A stretch of DNA of 64,000 nucleotides from contig JAHFJM010000001.1 in NCBI GenBank assembly GCA_023245935.1, forward strand, positions 124,001 through 188,000, given 5' to 3'. The stretch's first letter is position 1. The number at the start of each line of letters is the position of its first letter. A program made the translations under genes and the position numbers. Source of the stretch: Candidatus Peribacteria bacterium. Lineage in GTDB: Bacteria; Patescibacteriota; Gracilibacteria; Peribacterales; Peribacteraceae. Positions 34,988 through 43,720 of the stretch are shown piece by piece. A model generated the notes under the pieces. The model saw only the letters and a program-made list of their open reading frames with translations, had not been told where the DNA came from and did not search any database.

Positions 34988-36271
34988 CTACAGTTTTTTG
35001 CGGAGAACACTCCGATTTTTCTCCTGCACCATTCGATTCTCCCGCAGCACACCGCCCTTGAGAAACGATGCGTCCGGGACATCATTCGATACAATTTCCC
35101 CCGAGCTGATGAATGAATGCGATCCGATTTTCACGCCCGGAAGCAGACAGGCATGAATGCCCGTGCGGCAGTATTGCCCGATAACGCTTCCAAACTTCTG
35201 TCTGTACGTCGGGACTTTCTCCCCCTTCACCGTGGAGGAAATCGGTTCCTCGTCGAGACGGAGGTTTCCGGTCACTGTTCCGGCTGCGAGGGAAACGTTT
35301 GATGCGAGAACCGAGTCTCCGACGTAACTGCTGTGCGTCCATACGTCATCCGCGAGAACCGAGCGTGCGATTTCCGTATTGTATCCGATCACGCAACGTT
35401 CGCCGATCGAGCTGCCGCGTACAAGGGCATTATTTGCAATAAGAGTGTCTCGACCAACAAAACACGGACCGACGATCGTCGCATGTGCCATGACTTTCAC
35501 GTTCTCACCAAGGATGACCGGTCCTTCGATCACGGCAGTTCTGTGGATCCTGCAGCTTTTTGGGATCAGAGGTTTTTTTATCGGAGGAACCATTGTTTCG
35601 AGAAGGTCGAGAAGATGCCACGGGTACTTCACCGGTTGCCAGTGACCGGTGAAAGGCACGGTCTCGAACGGAAGTTTTTGAAAGAGACGATCGAGCGCCT
35701 GTTCGTAACCGTCGTCACGGGTATTGGTGACAGCTTTCAGTTCTTTCAGGAGGACGGATGCATCGGCGTGAGTGTGAGCGACGATGTTGATAAGGTTACT
35801 CGGTTCTTTCCCCGCACCCGGCTTCTCGACGATGGAGAGAATCCGCTTTCCTTTCGTTTTCAAGTAACCTCCGGGGAAGTACGTTGCCACTTTTTTGGCA
35901 AGAATAAGCCCTCCTTCCATCTTTCTCTCTCCGCTCTTTCGGAGAAGTGTCAACGCACTCTCGTCGATCACGTCATTCGCACTCACGACGAGAACCGGTT
36001 CTTTCTTGCAACGAGGAAGTGCTGCGAGAAGTGCTCCACGCATACCCGATTCATTCTCAGACTGTGCGATAAACACCTCGGACGGAAATAACAGTTTCAC
36101 TTCTTTCCGGTGCTGCCGTCCTCCGACAAGAATGACTTTTTTGAATCCGGCACTCTTCAACTTTTTTACCTGCCGTTCCAGAAGGGTCACCCCGAAGATC
36201 GGGAAAAAATTCTTATCGGGCAGCGGCCAGAAGCGCGTGGATTTGCCTGCGAAGATGAGAATGGCGATCAT
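34988..36271 (-). CDS. GlmU-like sugar nucleotidyltransferase with left-handed beta-helix
   Basis: This 427-residue protein has an N-terminal nucleotidyltransferase domain (1-225) with the motif FAGKSTRFWPLPDKNFFPIF and VVSANDVIDESAL. A hexapeptide left-handed beta-helix follows (about 245-400: PVILGENVKVMAHATIVGPC, ALVRGSSIGERCVIGYNTEI), as in GlmU and mannose-1-phosphate guanylyltransferases. It probably activates a sugar-1-phosphate for cell-wall or surface polysaccharide. The exact sugar and nucleotide cannot be read from sequence, and acetyltransfer activity is unproven. ATG lies 7 nt after TACATT. Confidence 0.85.
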   Translation of the reverse strand: MIAILIFAGKSTRFWPLPDKNFFPIFGVTLLERQVKKLKSAGFKKVILVGGRQHRKEVKLLFPSEVFIAQSENESGMRGALLAALPRCKKEPVLVVSANDVIDESALTLLRKSGERKMEGGLILAKKVATYFPGGYLKTKGKRILSIVEKPGAGKEPSNLINIVAHTHADASVLLKELKAVTNTRDDGYEQALDRLFQKLPFETVPFTGHWQPVKYPWHLLDLLETMVPPIKKPLIPKSCRIHRTAVIEGPVILGENVKVMAHATIVGPCFVGRDTLIANNALVRGSSIGERCVIGYNTEIARSVLADDVWTHSSYVGDSVLASNVSLAAGTVTGNLRLDEEPISSTVKGEKVPTYRQKFGSVIGQYCRTGIHACLLPGVKIGSHSFISSGEIVSNDVPDASFLKGGVLRENRMVQEKNRSVLRKKL

Positions 36272-36327
36272 TTCGTGGAATGTAGTCTACCAGATTTATA
36301 AAATATAATAAATAAATTTTATGTCAA

Positions 36328-37167
36328 TTACTTCCAAACCACTTCCACTGTTCCATCTTCATCAGTTCTGCGTACTTCAGCTCCCATTGCTTCCAGTCGC
36401 TTCACGATCTCCGGTCTCGGATGCCCGTACGTATTCTCCCCGACTGAGATCACGGCGAGGGACGGGTGAACCGCGAGGAGGAAGCCGGTGGAGCTTGAGG
36501 TGCGGCTTCCGTGGTGCGCGACTTTCAGGATATTCGCTTGCAGATCGGTGTGACTTCGGACGAGCGTTTCTTCCACTTGGTGCTCTTCGTCTCCGGTGAA
36601 GAGCGCACGGTGACCATTGTAAGTGAGCATCAGGACAACCGATTGATCGTTATCGTTCTTTGGGAAACCCTTCGGCATGGGTTTCGGCGGCCAGAGGATA
36701 TTCATGTTCACACCCTTCTCGATGTTCACTGTTTGCCCTGCCGATACGGTGATGATTGGAACCGCATTCTTTGCGGCAAGCGCAAAAATTTCCCGGTAGC
36801 GTGGCAATGAATTTTCAGCACCACTCAGGGCAATACCGCCGACCGAGTACCGCTTCAGGATTTCAGGAAAGCTGAGGAGGTGATCGAGATTCGGATGGGA
36901 GAGGACGAGCAGATCGATGTGGCGGTTCAGGAATGGACGGTACTTGCCAAGCCCTTCGAGCGTCGACCAATCCGGACCACCGTCGATCACAATCGATTTC
37001 CCTTCCGGTGTCACAATGAGTGCACTGTCTCCCTGTCCCACTGCGAGGAAGTGAAGGTGGAGGTGACCGTCGGGGTACAAACTCCATTCACGCATCGAAA
37101 GTCCTGCAGCAATGAGCAGAATCGTAAGGACAATCCACCTCGAAGGAGACAGAGGCATAGGAGACAC
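36328..37167 (-). CDS. ComEC/Rec2-type metallo-hydrolase, stand-alone domain
   Basis: This 279-residue protein corresponds to the C-terminal metallo-beta-lactamase domain of the DNA-uptake protein ComEC. One N-terminal membrane segment (RWIVLTILLIAAGLSM) places it outside. Signatures are FLAVGQGDSALIVTPEG, VIDGGPDWS, LSHPNLDHLLSF, LFTGDEE and KVAHHGSRTSSS. The first metal motif reads HPNLDH, with Asn in a position usually His or Asp. The ComEC channel part is not next to it. A role in extracellular DNA or phospho-substrate processing is inferred. ATG lies 9 nt after TGC TAGACT. Confidence 0.85.
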   Translation of the reverse strand: MSPMPLSPSRWIVLTILLIAAGLSMREWSLYPDGHLHLHFLAVGQGDSALIVTPEGKSIVIDGGPDWSTLEGLGKYRPFLNRHIDLLVLSHPNLDHLLSFPEILKRYSVGGIALSGAENSLPRYREIFALAAKNAVPIITVSAGQTVNIEKGVNMNILWPPKPMPKGFPKNDNDQSVVLMLTYNGHRALFTGDEEHQVEETLVRSHTDLQANILKVAHHGSRTSSSTGFLLAVHPSLAVISVGENTYGHPRPEIVKRLEAMGAEVRRTDEDGTVEVVWK

Positions 37168-37185
37168 AGTCTAGCACTTCTTCTG

Positions 37186-38376
37186 TTATTTTCTGCGACG
37201 AAGTTTTTTTCTTCCCGTGATCAACCCCGAGACCGTGGCAATTCCGAGCAGTCCGACTCCGGAGTTCGGGAGCGTGATCACTTTCTGGATGCCGACAGAT
37301 TCGTTTCCCTTCTCGTCTTTCGAGGAAACCTTCACTCCGAAGACTCCTGCGGGGACAGAGTCGTACTTCACGGATGTACGGTTGCTCGCAACGACGAGGT
37401 TCGGATTGAGCATCGCTCCATCCTTGGTTGTCGCCAGCGAGTAGGAGGTCAGCGTGTGTCTCGAGTCCGCACTTGCACCCCACTCGGCGACGACCGTGTA
37501 CGTTCCGTCGGCTCTGCGCATTGCTTTCAGCGCGAGGTTCACAGGATCCTCCGGCGGTCCGAGATTCTCTTCGGGAGCGGGAGGAAGATCCGGGTTGCTG
37601 ACATAAGGAACATCCGCAGGAGCGGAGGAAGACACACTCGATGCTTGCGGGGCACCCATCAGGTTATGGAATCCCGTAAACGGGAACTTGTCCGACTGCA
37701 CAGCGAAACTTGTACCGTCATTTGCGGAAATCGGTTCGAGAATCGCCAGAGAGTAATTTTTATCAGGTTCGTGCATCGCGGTATGGAGCAGGATCGTTTG
37801 GTCAATGACTTCAATGGCAGTGATCGCAAGCCCCGAGCCGCTCGCATCGACAATCGCAAAGAACCTCGCCTCCAGAGGCGTGGGCTCTGTGATCGACTTG
37901 CTGAAGGTGATGAGGACACCCGTCCCCGAGACGGCTTTCACTTCTACCACAGCCATCGGAGCGGGAGCGGCGCTAAGCGAGGAAGATGATGCACTGCTTG
38001 GCGCAACACCTGAATCTATGGATGTTTCCGACTCGAATCCTTCGCTCTCCTCTCCTTCCTTACTCACCGCGAGGATCGCAACGTAAATTTTTTGCGACTG
38101 GAGCGGCAGAGTATTGAAAACATACACGGTCTTGTTGTCAGGAGTTTGCACACTGTCATCGTAGTTTCCGTCGTGATCGAGAATGGACTCGTGACTGACG
38201 TAGACTCGGTACGAACCGATATCCGTTCCTCCTTGCGGGCTGGTCCATGATACGGTCATTCCATTGCCCGTGCGATGAGCTTCAACCTGCGTCACGTTCT
38301 GCGGAACGGCAGCACTCACGGAGAGCGGAATAAGCGCCGAAACCATCGCCGTCAAAAGTTTTTGTTTGAATGTCAT
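37186..38376 (-). CDS. FnIII-like surface protein with LPNSG sorting signal
   Basis: This 396-residue exported protein has a signal peptide (about 1-22), one fibronectin type III domain (about 23-115: VTQVEAHRTGNGMTVSWTSP), a Ser-rich linker, a second beta domain and another FnIII-like domain (about 275-365). It ends LPNSG (369-373), a hydrophobic helix (VGLLGIATVSGLITG) and a basic tail RKKLRRRK. That is the layout of a sortase substrate with LPxTG replaced by LPNSG. No sortase gene lies in the window. ATG is 6 nt after TATAAT. Confidence 0.85.
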   Translation of the reverse strand: MTFKQKLLTAMVSALIPLSVSAAVPQNVTQVEAHRTGNGMTVSWTSPQGGTDIGSYRVYVSHESILDHDGNYDDSVQTPDNKTVYVFNTLPLQSQKIYVAILAVSKEGEESEGFESETSIDSGVAPSSASSSSLSAAPAPMAVVEVKAVSGTGVLITFSKSITEPTPLEARFFAIVDASGSGLAITAIEVIDQTILLHTAMHEPDKNYSLAILEPISANDGTSFAVQSDKFPFTGFHNLMGAPQASSVSSSAPADVPYVSNPDLPPAPEENLGPPEDPVNLALKAMRRADGTYTVVAEWGASADSRHTLTSYSLATTKDGAMLNPNLVVASNRTSVKYDSVPAGVFGVKVSSKDEKGNESVGIQKVITLPNSGVGLLGIATVSGLITGRKKLRRRK

Positions 38377-38399
38377 CGGAACATTATACCTCTTTTCCC

Positions 38400-38780
38400 T
38401 TACGAGAGCAAACTGCTTTTGTACCGTTCGGGGTGGAACGGCGCCAACCGTTCAATCTTGCAGCCCAAATCATCCTCTTTCACTCCCGGTGGCAGATTCT
38501 GGTCGTACCCAAGCAGGATCAGATCCGGTTGCAGTCTTCGGATCGGTGCAAGGAAGTCCTTTGGGTCTCCGAGGAGAAATGTGGCGGACGGGAAACGCGC
38601 TTTCAGATCCTGCAGGCGTTTTTCTTCGGAAAGAACAGGCAGCCTTCCCTTGATCTTCAGTACATTCTCATCCCTTGCGACGATCGCTGTGACCGCTCCC
38701 TGTTTCTGTGCATTGTTCAAGACAAACTCGTGCCCCGGGTGGACGCGATCGAACGTGCCGAAGATCATGATCTTTTTCAT
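38400..38780 (-). CDS. cytidylyltransferase-like (TagD/RibL-type) nucleotidyltransferase
   Basis: This 126-residue protein has the HxGH nucleotidyltransferase signature in IFGTFDRVHPGHEFVL and the later IILLGYDQNLPPG, which pairs with it. Size fits glycerol-3-phosphate cytidylyltransferase, archaeal-type FAD synthetase, or the RfaE C-terminal domain. The substrate cannot be decided from sequence. The ATG lies 5 nt after CATAAT. It follows an inverted-repeat element and precedes the FnIII gene by 23 nt. Confidence 0.85.
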   Translation of the reverse strand: MKKIMIFGTFDRVHPGHEFVLNNAQKQGAVTAIVARDENVLKIKGRLPVLSEEKRLQDLKARFPSATFLLGDPKDFLAPIRRLQPDLILLGYDQNLPPGVKEDDLGCKIERLAPFHPERYKSSLLS

Positions 38781-38818
38781 AGAAAATTATGCAGAGTAGC
38801 AGCAGCTGAGTAATACGA

Positions 38819-38905
38819 GACGAAGTATGGAGGAAGAATTATGAATTACGAAATATCACTCTACCTGTGAAGCGCCCCCCCATAATTCTTCCTCCATACT
38901 TCGTC
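38819..38905. repeat. long inverted repeat between two minus-strand genes
   Basis: Perfect 25-bp arms at 38819-38843 and 38881-38905 (core GAAGTATGGAGGAAGAATTA) flank a 37-bp loop. The left arm and loop contain heptamer words AATTATG / AATTACG / AAATATC. It lies 13 nt after the stop of the PP2C-like gene and 38 nt before the next start. No T run follows, so it is not an ordinary terminator. Confidence 0.75.
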
Positions 38906-38918
38906 ACTCACTTTCAGC

Positions 38919-40931
38919 CTACTTCGCCTGCAAATCGATCGCGTACAATTTTTTCTCATCCAAGACGTACAGTCTGGAGTCGTCGCTATCCACATAGAGG
39001 TCTTTCAGTTTTCCGACCTGGTCGGAGTCGAGAATGTACTGCTTCAAGTAGAGCGAATCTCCAAGATCACCGTCCCCCGTCGTGACAACGATTCGTTTGT
39101 TGTCAGGATCCAGGAAGTAGAAATTTCCGCTTGCCGACGACTTAAAGATCTTTGTTACGCCGTTCAATGCGCCCGGCGGGAGATTGCGAATATTGAAGCT
39201 CTGCTTCTCACCGCGGAGCAGTTTCTGGACATCACGCTCTCCCGGTTTCTCCGGCGTGGAAACGTCACGGAGGACGTACACCGGTCCGACGATTGCCATG
39301 TCGATCGCCCCCGTCAGATCACCGTTGACGTTGTATTCGGCGGGAGGTCCGTACTTATCGGAGAGACGTTCGTACTTGTAAATCTGTTTCCTCTCGGGCG
39401 ATAAGACGTACAGGTAGCGGAGGTACGTCGAGATGCTGGATCCCGTGACCCATCCGGCAGGATCTTCCGTTTTCATTGTCTGAGCTTGCCCATTGATAAT
39501 CTCGATGACACTGTTGCCCGTCGTCATGAATACCTTGCTCTGGAAGCGGGGGAACCATGTGCCCTTCAGGATCAGCTCTTCAGTACCGAGCTTGTCTCCA
39601 TCCTCAACCGTATTCAAGGAAATGCGGTACAGGTTCTGTCTGTCGTAGACGAGGAATTCTCCGCTCGGCAGACCGATGAAGCCTTGCGCGACAATATCGG
39701 GTTTCTTCGCGCTCAAATTTGCCATCACGCGCGGAGGAACGATACGAATGACCCGGTTCATCTCTTCGCGTTTCGATTTAATGCGTTCCAGCAAGTCCAA
39801 TGCTTCGCTTCTGAAGAGCCCGCTCTCGTTTGCCATCACCTGCTTTCCGCGCTCCTCGGCGCGTTGCAAGACCGCGTTTGCACTCTCCGTATCGCCCGCG
39901 AGCTGCCTGTTCTCCGCAGTCACCAGGTCTGCGCTGATTTGCTTCATGAGCAACGTGAGCTCACCTCTCGTTTGGCTCTTCTGGCTGACGACACTCAGTT
40001 GGATGACCATCCAAACCACAAGGAAGAGCGCGGCGCTGCCGGCAAGAAGGAGAAGATGCGCCCTGCGTTTTCGATCGGGATCGTAGAGATCACGTACGAA
40101 GGAGCGCGTCGATTCTCCCATTGCATGGGAAAGATCTTTCGCTCTCTTGGTTACTCCTTTGATGCGCATTTTCTCAAGTGCAGGTGACCACTCCATTTTT
40201 CCGAAGAGTGCCCCAACCGATGAGAGCATCGGAGAGAGTGACATTTTCTTCCTTGACCGCAGACGCTCCGGCGCTCTGCGTTTGTTGTCCTGCGCTGCTT
40301 TCGGATCACCTTCCTCCTCCGTTGCGATGATATGGGCGACGCACGCGATTTCTTTTTCCGCCGCAAGAGCGGACACGATGCTCTGCACGACCGTTTCACT
40401 TTCGTGCTGTGTCATCTTCACGAGTTGTGCCGGCGTGATTGTTCGCAACAAGCGTTGCGACGCAAAAATAAACTGATCACGTCCGCGTACGGGACCGCTC
40501 AGAATCTGCATGAAGGCGACCGGGGCTTTCCCTCGGGGAGAGAACTCGGTCACTTGCGTCGCTGTTCCGTCACGGATGATGTACGCCTCGGCACGACCGA
40601 TGTTGGAGAGGTGCAGCGTTCCTTCCGATTCGACCAGACCGACCAACGCATGCACATCGGAGACCGCCTCGGAGAGCGTGAACCCTTTCAGGAGACCGTT
40701 CAGTTCCTTCAGCGCACTCTCCAGTCGTTCGTACCCGTTTCCTTCGCCTTCGAGGATCACATGTTTGAGGACGGTGAGGAACTCTTCTTTCAAATTATCG
40801 GCACCCTCGGCTTTCCCCTCACACTGGATCAGAAAAAAAGCCCGGTCACTTTTTTCCGTTCCAAGAACAACAGGCACCAACATCGTTCCGTGAGGTGACT
40901 TCGTTTGCCCCGTCGTGACCGTAAGCTTCAT
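38919..40931 (-). CDS. PP2C-like membrane protein with C-terminal beta-propeller
   Basis: This protein of about 670 residues has an N-terminal PP2C/SpoIIE-like phosphatase-type domain (1-215). Some expected features are seen (VHALVGLVESEGTLHLSNIGRAEAYIIRDG), but the canonical acidic metal motif (DGD/DG) is not, so activity is doubtful. One membrane helix follows at about 295-315 (HLLLLAGSAALFLVVWMVIQ), then a coiled coil, then a repetitive beta domain (about 400-670) like a TolB/NHL propeller. Similar proteins are common in candidate phyla radiation genomes. A sensory or envelope role is inference. An upstream TTG at 40988 is less likely. Confidence 0.75.
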   Translation of the reverse strand: MKLTVTTGQTKSPHGTMLVPVVLGTEKSDRAFFLIQCEGKAEGADNLKEEFLTVLKHVILEGEGNGYERLESALKELNGLLKGFTLSEAVSDVHALVGLVESEGTLHLSNIGRAEAYIIRDGTATQVTEFSPRGKAPVAFMQILSGPVRGRDQFIFASQRLLRTITPAQLVKMTQHESETVVQSIVSALAAEKEIACVAHIIATEEEGDPKAAQDNKRRAPERLRSRKKMSLSPMLSSVGALFGKMEWSPALEKMRIKGVTKRAKDLSHAMGESTRSFVRDLYDPDRKRRAHLLLLAGSAALFLVVWMVIQLSVVSQKSQTRGELTLLMKQISADLVTAENRQLAGDTESANAVLQRAEERGKQVMANESGLFRSEALDLLERIKSKREEMNRVIRIVPPRVMANLSAKKPDIVAQGFIGLPSGEFLVYDRQNLYRISLNTVEDGDKLGTEELILKGTWFPRFQSKVFMTTGNSVIEIINGQAQTMKTEDPAGWVTGSSISTYLRYLYVLSPERKQIYKYERLSDKYGPPAEYNVNGDLTGAIDMAIVGPVYVLRDVSTPEKPGERDVQKLLRGEKQSFNIRNLPPGALNGVTKIFKSSASGNFYFLDPDNKRIVVTTGDGDLGDSLYLKQYILDSDQVGKLKDLYVDSDDSRLYVLDEKKLYAIDLQAK

Positions 40932-41234
40932 ACGGGAAAGGAGGCTACTCTGATACGGGATGGGCTGCAAGATTTTAGGACGATTCAAAAAGTGTGGAAG
41001 GTTGGGTAGGTTGAGTAGCTGTGGTGCAGAAAGAATCCCACCATGTATCGATTTGCGTCACCTGCCGAACCTACCGCACTTATCCTACTTTCAAAACCTT
41101 TTTTCCAACTAATAATTCATTGATTCTAAGCCAAAAAAACGTTCTCTTCACAAAAATAGACTTGCGTTCGTTCCTCAGGGAGAGTACCATGAAGGTCGAA
41201 GTTTACTCTTCGTTTCTATTCTTACACATCGTTC
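40932..41234. other. intergenic region upstream of RNase J
   Basis: About 300 bp between divergent genes. It holds imperfect repeats of GGTTGGGTA and GGTTGAGTA words (about 41000-41021) and a roughly inverse copy (41065-41097). The RNase J start lies 6 nt after TACACA. I see no credible gene in it. Confidence 0.35.
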
Positions 41235-43148
41235 ATGAAATCAGTTCACGAGTGGGTGAAAAAGGTGATGACAGGATCGCCAGTTTCAGAGACCCCGCAG
41301 AAACCTGCCCCCACATCACCATCACCATCAGCACAAGCTTCCAATCCGCATCCACCTTCCCGTCCGGGCGCAAAACAGGCACAACAGAAATTTCAACAGC
41401 GACCCGTTCGACAGAACCAACATCCACGCGGTGGATTTACGAAAACCGCTCCGCGGGAGCAGGTCATTGCTCTTCCGCAGGGGAAGTTCCTTCGCATCTA
41501 CCCCCTCGGGGGATTTGAGGAAGTTGGTCGCAACTGCCTCGTCGTCGACGTCGACAGCGATCTCTACATCATCGACTTGGGGCTTCAGTTCCCCGAGGAA
41601 GACATGCCGGGTATCGACTACCTGATTCCCGACTTGTCCGCTCTCCGCGGACGCGAGAACAAGATCAAAGCCGTTCTCTTCACGCACGGTCACCTCGACC
41701 ACATCGGAGCCGTGCAGCACGTCATCTCGCAGCTTCACTTTCCTCCCTGCTACGGAACGCGTCTCACGATGGCGTTTGTCAGGAAGCGTCTTGATGAAGA
41801 GAAGCTGACATCACGTTGCACACTGAATACCGTCGAGTTCAAGAAGCCGGTCAAAATCGGAAGTGTGGAGGTCGAATTCCTCCGCGTGACGCACAGTATC
41901 CCCGATTCCGCAGCCATCGCGCTGCACACGCCCTACGGTACGCTCATCCATACCGGTGATTTCAAATTTGATCTCACCCCGATGAACGAACCGCCTGCGG
42001 ATTTCCAGCGCCTCGCGGAACTCGGCGACAAAGGAGTGCTTGCGATCATCGCGGATTCCACCAATGCGACGAAACCCGGCAATGCGCTCTCCGAGAAGGC
42101 GATTTCCGCAACGCTCTTCGGTCTGATGCGCGAAGCGAAAGGCAGACTGATCGTTTCAACCTTTAGCTCGCTCCTCAACCGTCTCGCACAAGTGATTGAA
42201 CATGCAAAGACGCTCAACCGAAAAGTCTATGTCTCCGGCAGGTCCATGGAGCAGAACATCGAGATCGCCGTGGAGCTCGGTTACATCCAGGTACCGCGCG
42301 GCATGATCCGCAAAGTCGGTCCCGGTATGGAGAAAATCCCGGATTCCGAAATCCTGATTCTCACGACCGGTTCCCAAGGCGAAGAGCGAGCAAGTCTCGC
42401 TCGCATGGGGCTTGGGACGCACCAACATGTGCGCGTGAAGAAAGGAGACACGGTGATCCTCAGCAGCAATCCGATCCTCGGCAACGAGCGAGCGGTTGCG
42501 AAAGTCGTGAATAACCTGAACCTGCTCGGAGCAAAAGTGCTCACGAATCAGGAGCTCGCATTGCATACGACCGGGCACGGGTACCAGAACGATATTCTTC
42601 TCATGCATCGCCTTGTCAGGGCAAAGCACGTGATCCCCGAACACGGCGAGCCGTACATGCGTGCCGCACACGGAGACCTTGCTCGAGCCATCGGCTATGC
42701 CGAGAACCAGATTCACCTACTGACAAACGGCGAGATTCTCGAGTTCGATCTGCAGGGAAACGCGAGGAGGTCGAAGCAGAAGTTCGCAGCGAACGACATC
42801 ATCATCGACGGTCGCACGACCGGTGCCGAAGGGCAGACGATCATGGATGACCGCAAGATTATGAACAATGCCGGCATCTTCGTCGCAGTGCTGAAGGTCT
42901 ACGCAGAATCGATGCGTCTCGTCAGCGACCCGCTCATTCTCTCCCGCGGGTTCACGTACGGAACCGAGCAGAGTCTCATCAACAAAGAAGCGACCGCTGC
43001 GATCCGCAAAGCGTACGAAGACGGGCTCACGCGCGGAGACAAGAGCATCGCCGCCCTCAAGCGTGAAGTCACCTCGGCACTCTTCCGCTTCTTCCGTCAC
43101 AAGCTTGATCGCGAACCGATGGTGATGCCGATTATTATTGAGGTCTAG
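41235..43148 (+). CDS. rnj: ribonuclease J
   Basis: This 637-residue beta-CASP metallo-RNase degrades or matures RNA. After an N-terminal disordered extension of about 80 residues rich in Pro, Gln and Ser, the catalytic domain begins with IYPLGGFEEVGRNCLVVD. The metal motif is THGHLDHIG (HxHxDH at 151-156). Further signatures are RVTHSIPDSAAIAL, HTGDFKFD, TGSQGEERASLARM and the later VIPEHGEP. The long extension is unusual. ATG follows TACACA by 6 nt. It ends by overlapping the small secreted gene on the other strand. Confidence 0.95.
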   Translation: MKSVHEWVKKVMTGSPVSETPQKPAPTSPSPSAQASNPHPPSRPGAKQAQQKFQQRPVRQNQHPRGGFTKTAPREQVIALPQGKFLRIYPLGGFEEVGRNCLVVDVDSDLYIIDLGLQFPEEDMPGIDYLIPDLSALRGRENKIKAVLFTHGHLDHIGAVQHVISQLHFPPCYGTRLTMAFVRKRLDEEKLTSRCTLNTVEFKKPVKIGSVEVEFLRVTHSIPDSAAIALHTPYGTLIHTGDFKFDLTPMNEPPADFQRLAELGDKGVLAIIADSTNATKPGNALSEKAISATLFGLMREAKGRLIVSTFSSLLNRLAQVIEHAKTLNRKVYVSGRSMEQNIEIAVELGYIQVPRGMIRKVGPGMEKIPDSEILILTTGSQGEERASLARMGLGTHQHVRVKKGDTVILSSNPILGNERAVAKVVNNLNLLGAKVLTNQELALHTTGHGYQNDILLMHRLVRAKHVIPEHGEPYMRAAHGDLARAIGYAENQIHLLTNGEILEFDLQGNARRSKQKFAANDIIIDGRTTGAEGQTIMDDRKIMNNAGIFVAVLKVYAESMRLVSDPLILSRGFTYGTEQSLINKEATAAIRKAYEDGLTRGDKSIAALKREVTSALFRFFRHKLDREPMVMPIIIEV

Positions 43149-43383
43149 AGATTGCTTGCCGTCTCCTAAGCCCCTGGTATCCACGAAACGGTACCTTCTC
43201 CCATCCATCACGTGACACCTGTTCCCGAAGTGTTCTCCTACTTGGATGACTCATAACAACTGAACCAGTCACATTCGTCACTTCAACTTTCTCAATCGTT
43301 CTCCTGTGGCTTTTTGCGGAAGCAGAAGAAGGAATGCAGTTGATGCATACAACAAGCCCGACGATCAGAAAAATTTTCTTCAT
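43135..43383 (-). CDS. small secreted protein, hypothetical
   Basis: This 82-residue protein has a signal peptide (MKKIFLIVGLVVCINCIPSS, then ASA-KSHRR). The mature part of about 57 residues is basic and has no recognised motif. The gene overlaps the 3' end of rnj on the other strand by 14 nt. It follows the 43403-43708 gene by 20 nt. Confidence 0.6.
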   Translation of the reverse strand: MKKIFLIVGLVVCINCIPSSASAKSHRRTIEKVEVTNVTGSVVMSHPSRRTLREQVSRDGWEKVPFRGYQGLRRRQAISRPQ

Positions 43384-43402
43384 ACGACTGCAGTCATCAT
43401 AC

Positions 43403-43708
43403 CTACTCTTTCCCTCCCAGTGTGGCACGGATCAGCTTGCTAATTCTCTCTGACGTATGTCCATTCAATTGCTCGAACAGCCGAGCTGTCGCATTTATTC
43501 TTGTCTGCGCATCCCATCCGAGCATTGTTTCCAGGTTTCCATGGAACAGAATGAGAGATTCTAACAGTTCATTACTGAAAGAAGCCGAGTGTAAACTTGC
43601 GAATGCAGCGATACAGGGAGGTACAAGTAATTCTTTCCCGCGCACGATAACGCCAAAATTTCCGTCGGTTACGCTCTGTGCGTCTGACTGTACAATTTTT
43701 AGTCCCAT
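43403..43708 (-). CDS. hypothetical protein
   Basis: This 101-residue protein has no signal peptide or membrane segment. The middle is helical (FASLHSASFSNELLESLILF). The ATG lies 6 nt after TAAAAT. It starts 12 nt after the pyrC stop on the same strand. No family is recognised. Confidence 0.6.
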   Translation of the reverse strand: MGLKIVQSDAQSVTDGNFGVIVRGKELLVPPCIAAFASLHSASFSNELLESLILFHGNLETMLGWDAQTRINATARLFEQLNGHTSERISKLIRATLGGKE

Positions 43709-43720
43709 TGTCCAATTTTA

